This document shows, piece after piece, positions 9,075 through 18,749 of a stretch of DNA of 64,000 nucleotides. Location: contig CAKSQK010000007.1 of assembly GCA_934486785.1 (NCBI GenBank), positions 53,745 through 117,744 of the forward strand, in the 5' to 3' direction. The notes beneath the pieces were generated by a model, which did no database searches, was not told the DNA's origin, and worked only from the letters and a program-made list of their open reading frames with translations. Position numbers and translations under genes: made by a program. Source of the stretch: an uncultured Niabella sp. (GTDB lineage: Bacteria > Bacteroidota > Bacteroidia > Chitinophagales > Chitinophagaceae). Numbering within the stretch: the first letter of the stretch is position 1; each line of letters starts with the position of its first letter.

Positions 9075-9947
9075 TTATTTGATGATCATCAAAAACAGCC
9101 ACACCACGGGCACCGCTACCAGCAATGAATCAAAACGGTCTAAAAAGCCGCCATGGCCTGGCATGATTTTGCCGCTGTCTTTCACGCCCGCCGCCCGTTT
9201 GATCTTTGACTCCAGCAAATCACCCAGTGTGCCAAATACAGCAACAATAAGCGCTATTCCTAAAAGAACCGGCCATTCAAACCAGTTTTTAAGCAGCAGC
9301 GTCAGGGCCAGTACGCAAAGCAGCATACCGCCAATAGTTCCTTCCATTGTTTTTTTAGGCGATATTTTTGAAAACGGTGTTTTACCAATGGCTGAACCCA
9401 CCAGGTACGCCATGGTATCATTGATCCAGATGGCAACAATGATCAATATAGGAATGTAAAATCCGTTGGGTTTGTTAAGCAGCAATTCACCGCTAACCAA
9501 AACCCTTATATCTTCTGAAAGGCGCAGGTGCAGTAACAATCCCAAGCTTAAAGATATATACAATAAACCCGCTGCTAAAGAACCGATAGCCCTGGCGGTG
9601 ACTTTGTATCTTTTAAAAACGCCCATCAATACCAATACAGAACCGGCTAATAAAAAAGATAAAGCAAAACTGTTCCTGACTGAATAATAACTTAACTGCA
9701 ACCCATCACAAAGTAGTAATACAATGTGAAAGCCTATCAGCGCAAAACCCCATATAATATATGGATGAAAGAAAGTACGGTGTGTTTTCTCCATCAGTTT
9801 GCCAAACTCATGCCAGCAACCAAAATGAATGACGCTGATCAGCACAAAAAAACTCCATTCGTTGTAAAGCAGCCCGGCAGCCATTACCGCCACAAATATC
9901 AAAGCCGTAAAAGCCCTTGTCCAGAATGTTTGCCAGTTAAATGCCAT
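9075..9947 (-). CDS. cdsA: Phosphatidate cytidylyltransferase
   Basis: 290-residue inner-membrane enzyme that makes CDP-diacylglycerol from phosphatidate and CTP, the branch point of phospholipid synthesis. About eight hydrophobic segments are seen. The full CDP-diglyceride synthase signature lies at residues 247-273: S-K-I-K-R, then VKD, PGHGGFLDRFD. Its start overlaps the end of the upstream CPBP protease gene by 11 bp, so the two are translationally coupled. Confidence 0.96.
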   Translation of the reverse strand: MAFNWQTFWTRAFTALIFVAVMAAGLLYNEWSFFVLISVIHFGCWHEFGKLMEKTHRTFFHPYIIWGFALIGFHIVLLLCDGLQLSYYSVRNSFALSFLLAGSVLVLMGVFKRYKVTARAIGSLAAGLLYISLSLGLLLHLRLSEDIRVLVSGELLLNKPNGFYIPILIIVAIWINDTMAYLVGSAIGKTPFSKISPKKTMEGTIGGMLLCVLALTLLLKNWFEWPVLLGIALIVAVFGTLGDLLESKIKRAAGVKDSGKIMPGHGGFLDRFDSLLVAVPVVWLFLMIIK

Positions 9948-10848
9948 CTGTTATTGTATTGCTGCGTGACGCCCGTTTGAACAGGATAAAAAGATAAATG
10001 ACAACAGGTATGGTGGCAAGCCCCAGGTAAGTGCCATCCCTGCTACTCATAATTTCGGTAATGCTCAAGCCGCTTGATTTTTGATACCAGATCACCATCA
10101 CCGCTGCCGCGTTATTGATAAAATGCGCCAGTATGGGCAACCACAGCCTGCCGCTGTATTGGTAAAGCAACCCCAGGATAATGCCCAAAGCCAACCGGGA
10201 AAGAAAACCATAGGCCGAAAAATGCACCAGGCTGAAAATAAGGCTCACGGCAATTACAGAAAACCAAAATCTTTGGGTTCCCCTATACAAATAATTTTGC
10301 AACCCGCCCCTGAACAGCGCTTCTTCACATACAGCGGGTACCAGGGCCAGTACGATCAGCGAAATAAAAAGTTCAAACGGAGAACTTACATTGATGATAT
10401 TCACCGCCATTTTCATGTAATTGCTTTCCAGCTTAAAAAACCAGGCTTTCCATTCTGCAGGAAAAGGTATCTGGTAGCTGGCATAAGAAAGCGATCCGCT
10501 AAGGGCAATGCCGCAGCCTATGATGAAAGTGGTTAGCAACACCTGCTTACCATTTATTGCACCTTTAAAACCGGTTAACTGCAAAGGTTGCCTGCTCATC
10601 AGCGAAGCGCTGACAAGGGTAGGCACTAAAAACCCAAAAATGGCAGACACACTTTGCATCACCTGCAGTTCCCTGAAGTATGCAGGATTGGCTGCAATAT
10701 CTGCTATGGATGTAATGGTTTGCCCGGTCATCATCATGATAACCGGCACAGAAAGCAGCCCGCCCAGAACCATGCCGCCAAGTGCCAGCACAATAAGCAT
10801 AAAAAAACCGCCGCTGTATGAAATTCCTTTTTCGCTGAGTTCAGGCAT
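9937..10848 (-). CDS. CPBP family intramembrane metalloprotease
   Basis: 303-residue multi-span membrane protein of the CAAX protease and bacteriocin-processing (Abi) family. The three conserved motifs are seen in order: EEALFRG (Glu175-Glu176), FSLVHFS, and HFINNAAAV. These glutamates and histidines form the intramembrane active site. The substrate is unknown. It is encoded directly upstream of cdsA with an 11-bp overlap. A minus-strand TATTTTTG at 10874-10881, 25 nt before the ATG, could be its -7 element. Confidence 0.92.
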   Translation of the reverse strand: MPELSEKGISYSGGFFMLIVLALGGMVLGGLLSVPVIMMMTGQTITSIADIAANPAYFRELQVMQSVSAIFGFLVPTLVSASLMSRQPLQLTGFKGAINGKQVLLTTFIIGCGIALSGSLSYASYQIPFPAEWKAWFFKLESNYMKMAVNIINVSSPFELFISLIVLALVPAVCEEALFRGGLQNYLYRGTQRFWFSVIAVSLIFSLVHFSAYGFLSRLALGIILGLLYQYSGRLWLPILAHFINNAAAVMVIWYQKSSGLSITEIMSSRDGTYLGLATIPVVIYLFILFKRASRSNTITDGI

Positions 10849-10948
10849 GAATGCATGTTAATTTGAAACGCTTCAAAAATAGGAGATAATTGGCTACGGG
10901 CAGCATTGTACGAGAAGTGAACACTTTTTAAAAGATCAATAAAATTTA

Positions 10949-11170
10949 CTACTTCACTTCTTCAAACTCTATATACTCACCCACTTTTTCTTCAGGGCTT
11001 TCTTTAGGCGGTGTTTGTTGCTGGTAAGGCTGGTTGTAGGCTTCCTGCTGGGCGCGCATATTTTTAAACTGCTCTTTTACACGTTTGGTGGTAAAATAAA
11101 TGGGTAAAACCAGCCGCGTAGTAAAATAATAGGCAAACAAAATAAACAGTGCAAGTAAAATATATGTCAT
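10949..11170 (-). CDS. DUF4834 family small membrane protein
   Basis: 73 residues: one N-terminal membrane helix (about 3-20), a basic segment KRVKEQFKNM, then a Q- and P-rich stretch and an acidic tail VGEYIEFEEVK. This layout is that of DUF4834, a short Bacteroidetes family of unknown function. It is transcribed divergently from rimP. A minus-strand TATATTAG at 11186-11193, close to the ATG, resembles the -7 element. Confidence 0.75.
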   Translation of the reverse strand: MTYILLALFILFAYYFTTRLVLPIYFTTKRVKEQFKNMRAQQEAYNQPYQQQTPPKESPEEKVGEYIEFEEVK

Positions 11171-11331
11171 CGTGTAAAAGTATTACTAATATAAACAAAT
11201 AACAGCCCACATTTTAAATTGTTGCTTTGCTGCAACGTCCAGAAAAAATTTTCGGTAAAACGTCCCTGGCTGCCGGTATAATTTTTTGCGCCACGGTTCG
11301 TATAGAATTTTTCGTTTCCGTATGAATACCC

Positions 11332-11340
11332 TACCTTTGC
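11332..11340 (+). promoter_or_regulatory. -7 promoter element of the rimP-nusA-infB operon
   Basis: TACCTTTGC fits the Bacteroidetes TAnnTTTG core. It lies 51 nt upstream of the rimP ATG, leaving a leader of about 45 nt that contains the hairpin at 11356-11375. Confidence 0.55.
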
Positions 11341-11355
11341 AACAGATTTTGAGAG

Positions 11356-11375
11356 AGGGAACGGTGCCGTTCCCT
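11356..11375 (+). promoter_or_regulatory. GC-rich hairpin in the rimP leader
   Basis: Perfect inverted repeat AGGGAACGG / CCGTTCCCT separated by only TG, followed by the pyrimidine stretch TCTTCTTT and the rimP start 16 nt later. In RNA it forms an 8-bp stem with a 4-nt loop. It could act as an attenuator or autoregulatory site for the translation-factor operon, or as an operator at DNA level. The pairing is seen; the role is inferred. Confidence 0.5.
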
Positions 11376-11391
11376 TCTTCTTTATACATAT

Positions 11392-11862
11392 ATGAACAAA
11401 GACGCGATCATAGACATAGTTCGGCAAAAGTTAGAGGTCATCCTCTCATCGCAGCAGGAGCATTTTTTGGTAGACATCAGGATCAAACCCACCAACAATA
11501 TTAAAGTGTTTTTAGATGGTGACCAGGGCGTGGGAATTGACGACCTGGTAAAATACAACCGCATGTTGTACAAGCAGTTAGAAGAAGACGCCCTGTTTCC
11601 TGACGGCGATTTTTCACTTGAAGTATCATCTGCCGGCCTTGATGAACCATTGAAGCTACACCGCCAGTATATAAAAAATATTGGCCGCGAGGTGCAGGTA
11701 ACGCTTCACGACGGCACGGTTACAGAAGGAAAACTGGTTTCGGCTGATGAAAATAATATTGTTGTGGAAGAAACAAAAGGCAAAGGGAAAAAAGCAGAAA
11801 CACTCCAACACAGCTTTCTTTTTGGCGATATTAAAACAACTAAAATTTTAATAAAGTTCTAA
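11392..11862 (+). CDS. rimP: Ribosome maturation factor RimP
   Basis: 156-residue cytoplasmic factor for 30S subunit maturation. Seen: the family core FLVDIRIKPTNNIKVFLDGDQGVGIDDL, the LEVSSAGLDEPL motif, and a C-terminal Sm-like barrel. The start MNKDAIIDIV is typical. It heads the rimP-nusA-infB cluster conserved in most bacteria, with 85 nt to nusA. Confidence 0.94.
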   Translation: MNKDAIIDIVRQKLEVILSSQQEHFLVDIRIKPTNNIKVFLDGDQGVGIDDLVKYNRMLYKQLEEDALFPDGDFSLEVSSAGLDEPLKLHRQYIKNIGREVQVTLHDGTVTEGKLVSADENNIVVEETKGKGKKAETLQHSFLFGDIKTTKILIKF

Positions 11863-11947
11863 AAATAGCAGAACCCGGCGGCCATTTTCCAGGAAAAAAA
11901 TGCAGCGCGGGCATAAAGCAAAAATTTAAAATAAGCATAGTCTTTTT

Positions 11948-13195
11948 ATGGCAAGTATTAACTTAATTGAGGCATTTCAGGAATTTAAAGATGCCGAAAA
12001 TATTGACCGTCCCACAATGATGAAAGTGGTGGAAGACGTATTTAAAACATTACTGCGTAAAAAATATGGCAGCGATGAAAATTTTGACGTAATTGTGAAC
12101 GCCGAAAAAGGCGACCTTGAGATCGTGCGGCACAGGATGATCGTTGAAGATGGCGAGGTGGAAGACCCGCTGGCGCAGGTATCCCTTTCCGAAGCAATCA
12201 AATTAGAGCCTGATTATGAAGTAGGCGAAGAACTTTATGAAGAAATAGACCTGATAGACTTTGGCCGCCGCGCCATACTGGCTGCAAAGCAAACGCTGGC
12301 CAGCCGCATCAGCGATCTGAAAAAGAACATACTTGCCAAAAAATACGAAGACCGCGTTGGCGAGATCATCAGCGCCGAAGTATACCAGGTTTGGAAAAAA
12401 GAAATTTTATTATTGGACGAAGAGGGCAACGAACTCATCCTGCCCAAAAGCGAGCAAATACCACAGGATTATTTTAAGAAAGGAGAAAACATTCGCGCGG
12501 TAGTTACACGTGTAGATCTTAAAAACAACAACCCGGTAATTATTTTATCAAGAACATCGCCTGAGTTCCTGGCCAAATTGCTGGAAATTGAAGTACCCGA
12601 AATTTTTGACGGCCTCATCACCATCAAACGAATCGTTCGCGAACCGGGAGAAAGGGCAAAAGTAGCTGTTGAATCTTACGATGACCGCATTGACCCCGTG
12701 GGAGCCTGCGTGGGTATGAAAGGAAGCCGCATTCATGGCATTGTACGCGAGCTGAAAAATGAAAATATTGATGTGATCAACTGGACGACCAATATGCAGC
12801 TCCTCATCCAGCGTTCGCTTACGCCGGCTAAGATCAGCAGCATGAGCTTAGACACCGAAAACAAGCACGCGAGCATTTTCTTAAAGCCCGACCAGGTTTC
12901 ACTGGCAATCGGCAAGCGGGGTGTAAACATAAAACTGGCATCAGAGTTGACCGGATATGAGCTGGATGTATACAGAGACAGTGAAGATGAAGAAGAAGAA
13001 TTTGATGTGGACCTGGAAGAATTTTCAGATGAAATTGACGAGTGGGTGATAGACGCACTCAAAAAAATTGGTTGCGATACCGCGCGCAGCGTGATGAGAA
13101 TGTCGCCAGCCGAACTTGAAAAACGCGCCGACCTGGAAAAAGAAACCGTAGATGATGTAAGAAGGATTTTGCAGGAAGAGCTTGACAGGGAATAA
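11948..13195 (+). CDS. nusA: Transcription termination/antitermination factor NusA
   Basis: 415-residue RNA polymerase-binding factor. Domains in order: N-terminal polymerase-binding domain (to ~130), S1 domain (~135-200), two KH domains (GMKGSRIHGIVREL, then IGKRGVNIKLASELTG at ~320-335), and an acidic linker followed by a short helix-hairpin-helix-like tail. It lacks the second acidic repeat of longer proteobacterial NusA, as is common in Bacteroidetes. Lies between rimP and infB. Confidence 0.96.
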   Translation: MASINLIEAFQEFKDAENIDRPTMMKVVEDVFKTLLRKKYGSDENFDVIVNAEKGDLEIVRHRMIVEDGEVEDPLAQVSLSEAIKLEPDYEVGEELYEEIDLIDFGRRAILAAKQTLASRISDLKKNILAKKYEDRVGEIISAEVYQVWKKEILLLDEEGNELILPKSEQIPQDYFKKGENIRAVVTRVDLKNNNPVIILSRTSPEFLAKLLEIEVPEIFDGLITIKRIVREPGERAKVAVESYDDRIDPVGACVGMKGSRIHGIVRELKNENIDVINWTTNMQLLIQRSLTPAKISSMSLDTENKHASIFLKPDQVSLAIGKRGVNIKLASELTGYELDVYRDSEDEEEEFDVDLEEFSDEIDEWVIDALKKIGCDTARSVMRMSPAELEKRADLEKETVDDVRRILQEELDRE

Positions 13196-13273
13196 ACAAC
13201 CGCAAATGGCATGAGGCCGTTTGCCGTATAAAACGTGTGCGTAGGTAAATAAAAGTGAGACGTAAAAACATTT

Positions 13274-16093
13274 ATGACAGAAATTAAACTTCCAAGATTA
13301 TTAGCAGCGGCTAAAGAATTCAACATTGGCCAGGATACGCTTATTGATTTTTTGGTGAGCAAAGGTTTTTCACGCGATGACCTGAAGCCCACCAGTAAGC
13401 TGACCGAACCCATGTATGTAGCGCTTCAGCAGGCATTTCAAAGCGATAAAGTTGCCAAACAAAAAAGCGACCAAGTAGAACTGGTGAAAAGTGTTGGCGA
13501 CAGTCGCAAGCGCCGCGAAGAAGAAGAACCGCCCCGCAGAGAGGTAAAGCCCAAGTCCGAGCCTGCACCTGCCCCCGCTCCTGTTCCTGAACCTGAGCCA
13601 CAACCTGAGCCTGAGATCATTGAGCCAAACATCATAACACCCCAACCCGAAATAGAGGAGCCGGAAACCATTGAGCCCACCCCGGTTGACGAACAACCAC
13701 AGGCAGAAGCTTCGGCAGAAGAGGTGGTAAAAATTGAAGCTCCGGAAATTGAAAGTCCAAAAATTATTGATAAGATCGACCTTACTGCCATTGATTCTTC
13801 TACAAGACCTAAAAAAGCAGCAGCTAAAAAACCCGAGCCGCAGGCAGAAACACCGCCTGCACCCGAAGTAGCGCCGCCGCAGCCCGTTGTAGAAAATAAG
13901 GATGAACCCGAGGTAATGAAAATTGAGGCGGAAAAAATTGAAGGCCCTAAAATCTTAGGCAAAATTCAATTACCGGTTGATAACGACACAAGGCCCAAGC
14001 GTGATGAAAAACGCAAACGCAAACGCATCCCTATTGAAAAGAAAGAAGTAAAACCCGATCCGCAGGCTAAAAAGCCACACGAAAAAAGCGGCCCCGGCTT
14101 TAACAGGGGCGATCAGCAGAGAGGCGGCTTCAGAGACCGTGGCAGGCACCATCACCGCGATGATAAGCAGATTGATGAAAAAGAGATCCAGGAAAAGATC
14201 AGGGAAACACAGGCCAAACTGGCCGGTGGCGGTGGAAACAGGCAAAAAGCCATGCGCGCCAAAGCCCGCCGCGATAAGCGCAACGAGGCCGAAGAAGCAG
14301 CAAGCGAAGGAGAACAGGACAATACCCTGCTGGTAACAGAATTCATCAGCGTAAGCGAACTGGCCAACCTGATGGACGTAAGCTTTGCCGATGTCATTAG
14401 CAAATGTATGGGCCTGGGCATCATGGTTTCCATCAACCAAAGGCTGGATGCTGAAGTAATTGAGCTTGTGGCAAGCGAGTTTGGCTACGAAGTGGAATTC
14501 ATTGACATGGAAAAGCAAATGGAAATGGAGGAAGACAGCGCGGAAGATGATAATGAAGCTGACCTGGTTCCCCGCAGCCCTATTGTTACCATCATGGGCC
14601 ACGTAGATCACGGTAAAACTTCTTTGCTTGACTACATTCGCAGCGCAAACGTAGTGGCCGGCGAGGCAGGGGGCATTACCCAGCACATAGGCGCTTACCG
14701 CGTGGCTGTAGAAAACGGAAAAGAGATCACCTTCCTTGATACCCCGGGACACGAAGCATTTACAGCCATGCGTGCACGCGGTGCCAAGGTTACAGATATT
14801 GCCGTAATTGTAATTGCTGCAGATGATGCTGTGATGCCGCAAACCCGCGAGGCCATCAGCCACGCGCAGGCAGCCGGCGTACCCATGATTTTTGCTGTTA
14901 ATAAAATTGATAAAGACGGGGCCAACCCTCAAAAAATATACGAGCAGCTTTCCCAAATGAATATTTTGGTAGAAGAATGGGGTGGTAAATTCCAAAGCCA
15001 GGAGCTTTCTGCTAAAAAAGGCATTAATGTAGATAAGCTGCTTGAAAAAATATTGCTTGAAGCAGAGCTTTTAGAACTGAAAGCAAATCCAAAGCGCGAG
15101 GCCACAGGTACTATTCTTGAAGCTTCGCTTGACAAAGGCCGTGGTTATGTGGCCACCCTGCTGGTAGAAAACGGCTCTTTAAAAACCGGAGACCTGATCG
15201 TAAGTGGACAGTATTATGGCCGGGTAAAAGCCATGTTCAACGAGCGCAACAAAAAGCAGCAGAAAGCAGGGCCATCCGCACCCGCAGTAATACTGGGCCT
15301 AAATGGCGCCCCGCAGGCAGGTGAAACTTTTAAAGTGTACCAGGATGAATCTGAAGCAAAAGAAATTGCCAACAGGCGCTCTCAAATACTGCGCGAGCAG
15401 GGCATGCGTACCAAAAAGCACATCACCCTTGATGAAATTGGCCGCCGCCTGGCGCTGGGTAATTTTAAAGAGTTAAACGTTATTATTAAAGGTGATGTGG
15501 ACGGATCGGTAGAAGCTTTGAGCGATTCACTGCAAAAGCTTTCAACTGAAGAAATTGTTGTAAACGTAATTCATAAAGGTGTGGGCCAGATCAACGAAAG
15601 CGATATCGTGCTGGCCGAAGCATCAGACGCAATTGTTATCGCCTTTAACGTAAGACCATCCAATCAGGCTTCAAAACTGGCAGAAAACGCCGGTATCGAA
15701 ATCAAGATGTACTCTATCATTTACAACGCGATAGAAGAGATCAAGAGCGCCATGGAAGGTATGATGGAGCCGACGGTTAAAGAAAGGATCATTGGTAACG
15801 TTGAGATCAAAGAAGTATTCCGATTTGATAAAGCTGTGGTAGCCGGTTGTCAGGTGATTGACGGAAGAATCAAACGGGATTCGAAGATTCGCCTCATTCG
15901 TGATGGTATTGTAGTTTATCCAACCTCCGGAGGTGTCGTGGCCGAACTTGCTTCGCTGAAGCGTTTTAAAGACGATGTGAAAGACGTAACTGCTGGTATG
16001 GAGTGCGGTTTAACCATCAAAAATTACAGCGATGTAAAAGTGGGCGATGTAGTGGAAGCTTACGAACTTGAAGAAATAAAGAGAACGCTGTAG
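13274..16093 (+). CDS. infB: Translation initiation factor IF-2
   Basis: 939-residue GTPase that brings initiator tRNA to the ribosome. Seen: short N-terminal IF2N domain (1-45); a long P/E/K-rich linker (to ~340); a second IF2N-like segment; G domain with GHVDHGKT (~441-448), DTPGHE and NKID; then domains II-IV. The linker holds a duplicated block: residues ~150-181 and ~213-244 share the pattern KIEAxxIExPKIxxKIxL followed by TRPK. The linker is known to vary in length and composition. It closes the rimP-nusA-infB cluster. Confidence 0.97.
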   Translation: MTEIKLPRLLAAAKEFNIGQDTLIDFLVSKGFSRDDLKPTSKLTEPMYVALQQAFQSDKVAKQKSDQVELVKSVGDSRKRREEEEPPRREVKPKSEPAPAPAPVPEPEPQPEPEIIEPNIITPQPEIEEPETIEPTPVDEQPQAEASAEEVVKIEAPEIESPKIIDKIDLTAIDSSTRPKKAAAKKPEPQAETPPAPEVAPPQPVVENKDEPEVMKIEAEKIEGPKILGKIQLPVDNDTRPKRDEKRKRKRIPIEKKEVKPDPQAKKPHEKSGPGFNRGDQQRGGFRDRGRHHHRDDKQIDEKEIQEKIRETQAKLAGGGGNRQKAMRAKARRDKRNEAEEAASEGEQDNTLLVTEFISVSELANLMDVSFADVISKCMGLGIMVSINQRLDAEVIELVASEFGYEVEFIDMEKQMEMEEDSAEDDNEADLVPRSPIVTIMGHVDHGKTSLLDYIRSANVVAGEAGGITQHIGAYRVAVENGKEITFLDTPGHEAFTAMRARGAKVTDIAVIVIAADDAVMPQTREAISHAQAAGVPMIFAVNKIDKDGANPQKIYEQLSQMNILVEEWGGKFQSQELSAKKGINVDKLLEKILLEAELLELKANPKREATGTILEASLDKGRGYVATLLVENGSLKTGDLIVSGQYYGRVKAMFNERNKKQQKAGPSAPAVILGLNGAPQAGETFKVYQDESEAKEIANRRSQILREQGMRTKKHITLDEIGRRLALGNFKELNVIIKGDVDGSVEALSDSLQKLSTEEIVVNVIHKGVGQINESDIVLAEASDAIVIAFNVRPSNQASKLAENAGIEIKMYSIIYNAIEEIKSAMEGMMEPTVKERIIGNVEIKEVFRFDKAVVAGCQVIDGRIKRDSKIRLIRDGIVVYPTSGGVVAELASLKRFKDDVKDVTAGMECGLTIKNYSDVKVGDVVEAYELEEIKRTL

Positions 16094-16166
16094 CATTACC
16101 GGCTGCCTTGGCTTTCAAACTTTTGTTAAATAAAACCTGCAACTGTAATAATTCTTACGCGGGGAG

Positions 16167-16174
16167 TAATTTTG
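16167..16174 (+). promoter_or_regulatory. -7 promoter element before the SurA-like gene
   Basis: TAATTTTG matches TAnnTTTG and ends 5 nt before the preferred ATG at 16180. It supports that start over the upstream in-frame ATG at 16108 and suggests a leaderless transcript. Confidence 0.4.
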
Positions 16175-16179
16175 AATTT

Positions 16180-17562
16180 ATGTTGAAACTGAAAAGTATA
16201 TTCACAGCGCTGTGCCTTTTTACAACCGGCGCCGTTTTTGCCCAGGGGCAGTCTCATAAAGTGGTGGTAGATAAGATCATTGGTGTGGTGGGCGATCGTA
16301 TTATTCTCCAAAGCGATATTCAGAATGATCTGGGCGACGCTTCCCGCATGGGCGAGCAGTTGCCAGAAGGTGCGGCTTGTATGTTTATGGAGCAGCGCAT
16401 GCTTCAAAAAATACTGGCCATGCAGGCTGAAAAGGATTCATTACCCGTAACAGATGAGGAAGTAGAAGCACAGCTTGACCTTCGTGCGCGTAGCTGGATA
16501 CAACAATATGGCAGTGTAAGTGCTGTGGAAGAAATTGCAGGCAAAAGCATTTACCAGCTTAAAGATGACTCCAGGCCGCAGGTAAAAGAAATGATGCTGG
16601 CACAGGCTATGCAGCGCAAAATTGTTGAGAATGTACACATCACACCCACAGAGGTAAAAGCCTTTTTTGATAAAATACCTGCAGATAGCCTGCCGTTCTT
16701 AGAATCCGAACTTGAAATAGGACAAATCATTTTACTGCCAAAAGCTGCTAAGGAAGTTGAAGATTATATTTATAACGAAATGCTGAATTACAAGCGGCAA
16801 ATCGAATCAGGCGCTGTTACTTTTGACGCGCTTGCAAAGCGTGTTTCAGAAGACCCGGGCAGTAAAGAGCGAGGTGGTTCTTATGAAATTAACCGTAGTG
16901 ACAAGCAAAGCTGGGACCCTGTTTTTTTACAAACCTCTTTCCGCTTAAAGCCCGGAGAAATTTCCATGCCGGTAAAGTCTAACCGCTTTGGTTATTTTTT
17001 AATCATGCAGGAAGACAGACGTGGAGATAATGCTAAGATAAGAATGATCTTAAGAATACCGCCGGTAACTGAAACTGAAATTGAAGAAGCAAAAGCAAAA
17101 CTCGACAGTGTAAGAAATGATATTCTTGCAAAAAAAATCACTTTCAAAGATGCAGCTTACAAGTACAGCGATGATGAAATGGTAAAGAACTACGGCCCCT
17201 TTGTTTTAAATGCTGACGGCTCCACTTATGTGCCCATTGACAGATTAGATAAAGACATGGTAGCTGCCATAAGCGGCATGAATGTGGGCGATATTTCTCA
17301 GCCTGTAGCCTTCACCAACGAACAGGGAAAAAGAGGCGTAAGGCTACTTTACTTGCAGTCCAGAACTGAGCCGCACAGAATGAACCTGAAAGATGACTAT
17401 GCCAAGCTTGCAGACCGTGCACTGGAAGAAAAAAAAGCCCGCGAAACAGATAGTTGGATAGCAAAAAGAATTCCCAATTATTATATTATGGTAGATAAAG
17501 AAGCTGCCGGCCAGTGCCCCAGTCTGCAGAAATACCAACTGACCCAAAACAGGGGATTTTGA
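16180..17562 (+). CDS. SurA-like periplasmic peptidyl-prolyl isomerase
   Basis: 460 residues from ATG 16180. This start gives a proper signal peptide (MLKLKSIFTALCLFTTGAVFAQ); the upstream ATG at 16108 would put 24 extra residues before it. An N-terminal SurA-like chaperone segment (VDKIIGVVGDRIILQSDIQ) is followed by a parvulin-type PpiC domain at about 170-270, with SEDPGSKERGG, and a second, more divergent parvulin-like region. It is expected to help outer-membrane protein folding, in line with the tamL-tamB genes further on. A strong terminator follows. Confidence 0.9.
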   Translation: MLKLKSIFTALCLFTTGAVFAQGQSHKVVVDKIIGVVGDRIILQSDIQNDLGDASRMGEQLPEGAACMFMEQRMLQKILAMQAEKDSLPVTDEEVEAQLDLRARSWIQQYGSVSAVEEIAGKSIYQLKDDSRPQVKEMMLAQAMQRKIVENVHITPTEVKAFFDKIPADSLPFLESELEIGQIILLPKAAKEVEDYIYNEMLNYKRQIESGAVTFDALAKRVSEDPGSKERGGSYEINRSDKQSWDPVFLQTSFRLKPGEISMPVKSNRFGYFLIMQEDRRGDNAKIRMILRIPPVTETEIEEAKAKLDSVRNDILAKKITFKDAAYKYSDDEMVKNYGPFVLNADGSTYVPIDRLDKDMVAAISGMNVGDISQPVAFTNEQGKRGVRLLYLQSRTEPHRMNLKDDYAKLADRALEEKKARETDSWIAKRIPNYYIMVDKEAAGQCPSLQKYQLTQNRGF

Positions 17563-17586
17563 AAAAATACAAAAACAAAAATTTTT

Positions 17587-17624
17587 AAAGAAAGGCAATC
17601 GTAATGATTGCCTTTCTTTTTATC
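17587..17624 (+). terminator. Rho-independent terminator after the SurA-like gene
   Basis: Perfect 14-bp stem (17587-17600 paired with 17606-17619), loop GTAAT, followed by T residues. The longest dprA reading frame would start at 17604 inside the loop, which argues for the later dprA start. Confidence 0.92.
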
Positions 17625-17636
17625 TTTATCAACCGT

Positions 17637-18737
17637 ATGAAAGACAACCTGCTGTACCAAATTGCTTTAACGCTTGTGCCTAATATTGGTTCTGTTCAGG
17701 CCCGGCTCCTGCTGCAGCAACTCAGCCCAAAAGAGATTTTCTCTGCAAAGCCTTCTACCCTGCAAAAAATAGAAGGCCTGGGAGAAGTGCGTGTGCGCAG
17801 CATTAAAAAGTTTAATGATTTTGCAAGAGCAGAAAAGGAGATTGATTTTATTGAAAAATATAAGATCACGCCCTTTTTTATTACTGATGAACACTACCCG
17901 CGCCGCCTTTTAAATTGTTACGATCCGCCCACCATGCTCTATTACCGCGGCAATGCTGATTTGAATGCCTCAAAGATTATTGCCATTGTGGGGTCGCGCT
18001 CACATACTGATTATGGCGCAGCAATAACCGAAAAACTGATTGGTGCCCTTGCCGGAACTGATATCCTCATCGTAAGCGGGCTTGCTTATGGAATTGATGC
18101 TTTATCGCATAAATCGGCGCTAAAGAATAAACTGCCAACCGTGGGCGTACTGGCGCACGGGCTTGATAAAATTTATCCTCCTGAAAATACTTTCATGGCT
18201 AAAGAAATGGTGCAGCAAGGCGGCCTGCTTACTGAATTTGTTTCAAAAACCAGGCCCGACAGGCATAATTTTCCCAGCCGCAACCGCATCGTGGCAGGCA
18301 TTAGCGATGCTACCATAGTGGTAGAAACTGACATCAAAGGTGGCAGCATGATCACTGCCGAGCTGGCTAACGGTTACAACAAGGATGTGTTTGCTGTTCC
18401 TGGCAAAACCACAGACAAAAAAAGCAGCGGCTCTAACCATCTTATCAAAAATAATAAGGCCGTTTTGCTTACCGATGCCCAGCAATTGCTTGAGGCCATG
18501 GGCTGGCAGGAAGAAAAGAAAAAAAGCGGTGGCAAAAAAACAAGAGACCTGTTTATTGAACTGACCAAAGAAGAGAAAACAATAGTTAACCTCCTGAATG
18601 ATTCAGGCCAGTTGGCGATAGATGAAATAAACCACAAGTCGGGGCTCAGCAGCAGCGCTGTAGCCGGCGCCATTTTAAACCTTGAAATGCAGAACGTGAT
18701 ACAAACACTGCCGGGCAAGATTTATAAACTGCTCTAA
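17637..18737 (+). CDS. dprA: DNA-processing protein DprA
   Basis: 366 residues from ATG 17637; an in-frame ATG at 17604 lies in the preceding terminator loop and is rejected. DprA loads RecA on incoming single-stranded DNA during natural transformation. Seen: N-terminal helix-hairpin-helix region (LVPNIGSVQARLLL), Rossmann-like core with GSRSHTDYG and SGLAYGIDALSHKSAL, FPSRNRIVAGIS, and a C-terminal winged-helix domain (from ~305). Its presence is compatible with DNA uptake, although dprA alone does not prove competence. Confidence 0.95.
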   Translation: MKDNLLYQIALTLVPNIGSVQARLLLQQLSPKEIFSAKPSTLQKIEGLGEVRVRSIKKFNDFARAEKEIDFIEKYKITPFFITDEHYPRRLLNCYDPPTMLYYRGNADLNASKIIAIVGSRSHTDYGAAITEKLIGALAGTDILIVSGLAYGIDALSHKSALKNKLPTVGVLAHGLDKIYPPENTFMAKEMVQQGGLLTEFVSKTRPDRHNFPSRNRIVAGISDATIVVETDIKGGSMITAELANGYNKDVFAVPGKTTDKKSSGSNHLIKNNKAVLLTDAQQLLEAMGWQEEKKKSGGKKTRDLFIELTKEEKTIVNLLNDSGQLAIDEINHKSGLSSSAVAGAILNLEMQNVIQTLPGKIYKLL

Positions 18738-18749
18738 CTCTCACATAGG

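Noticed and set aside
13438-13962. 174-codon minus-strand frame rich in S, G and A
   Set aside because: Shadow of the proline/glutamate-rich IF-2 linker; low complexity arises from codon reversal.
13970-14995. 341-codon open frame on the minus strand inside infB
   Set aside because: Antisense to a highly conserved IF-2 segment; the translation has no family resemblance and is cysteine/histidine-rich in a way typical of shadow frames.
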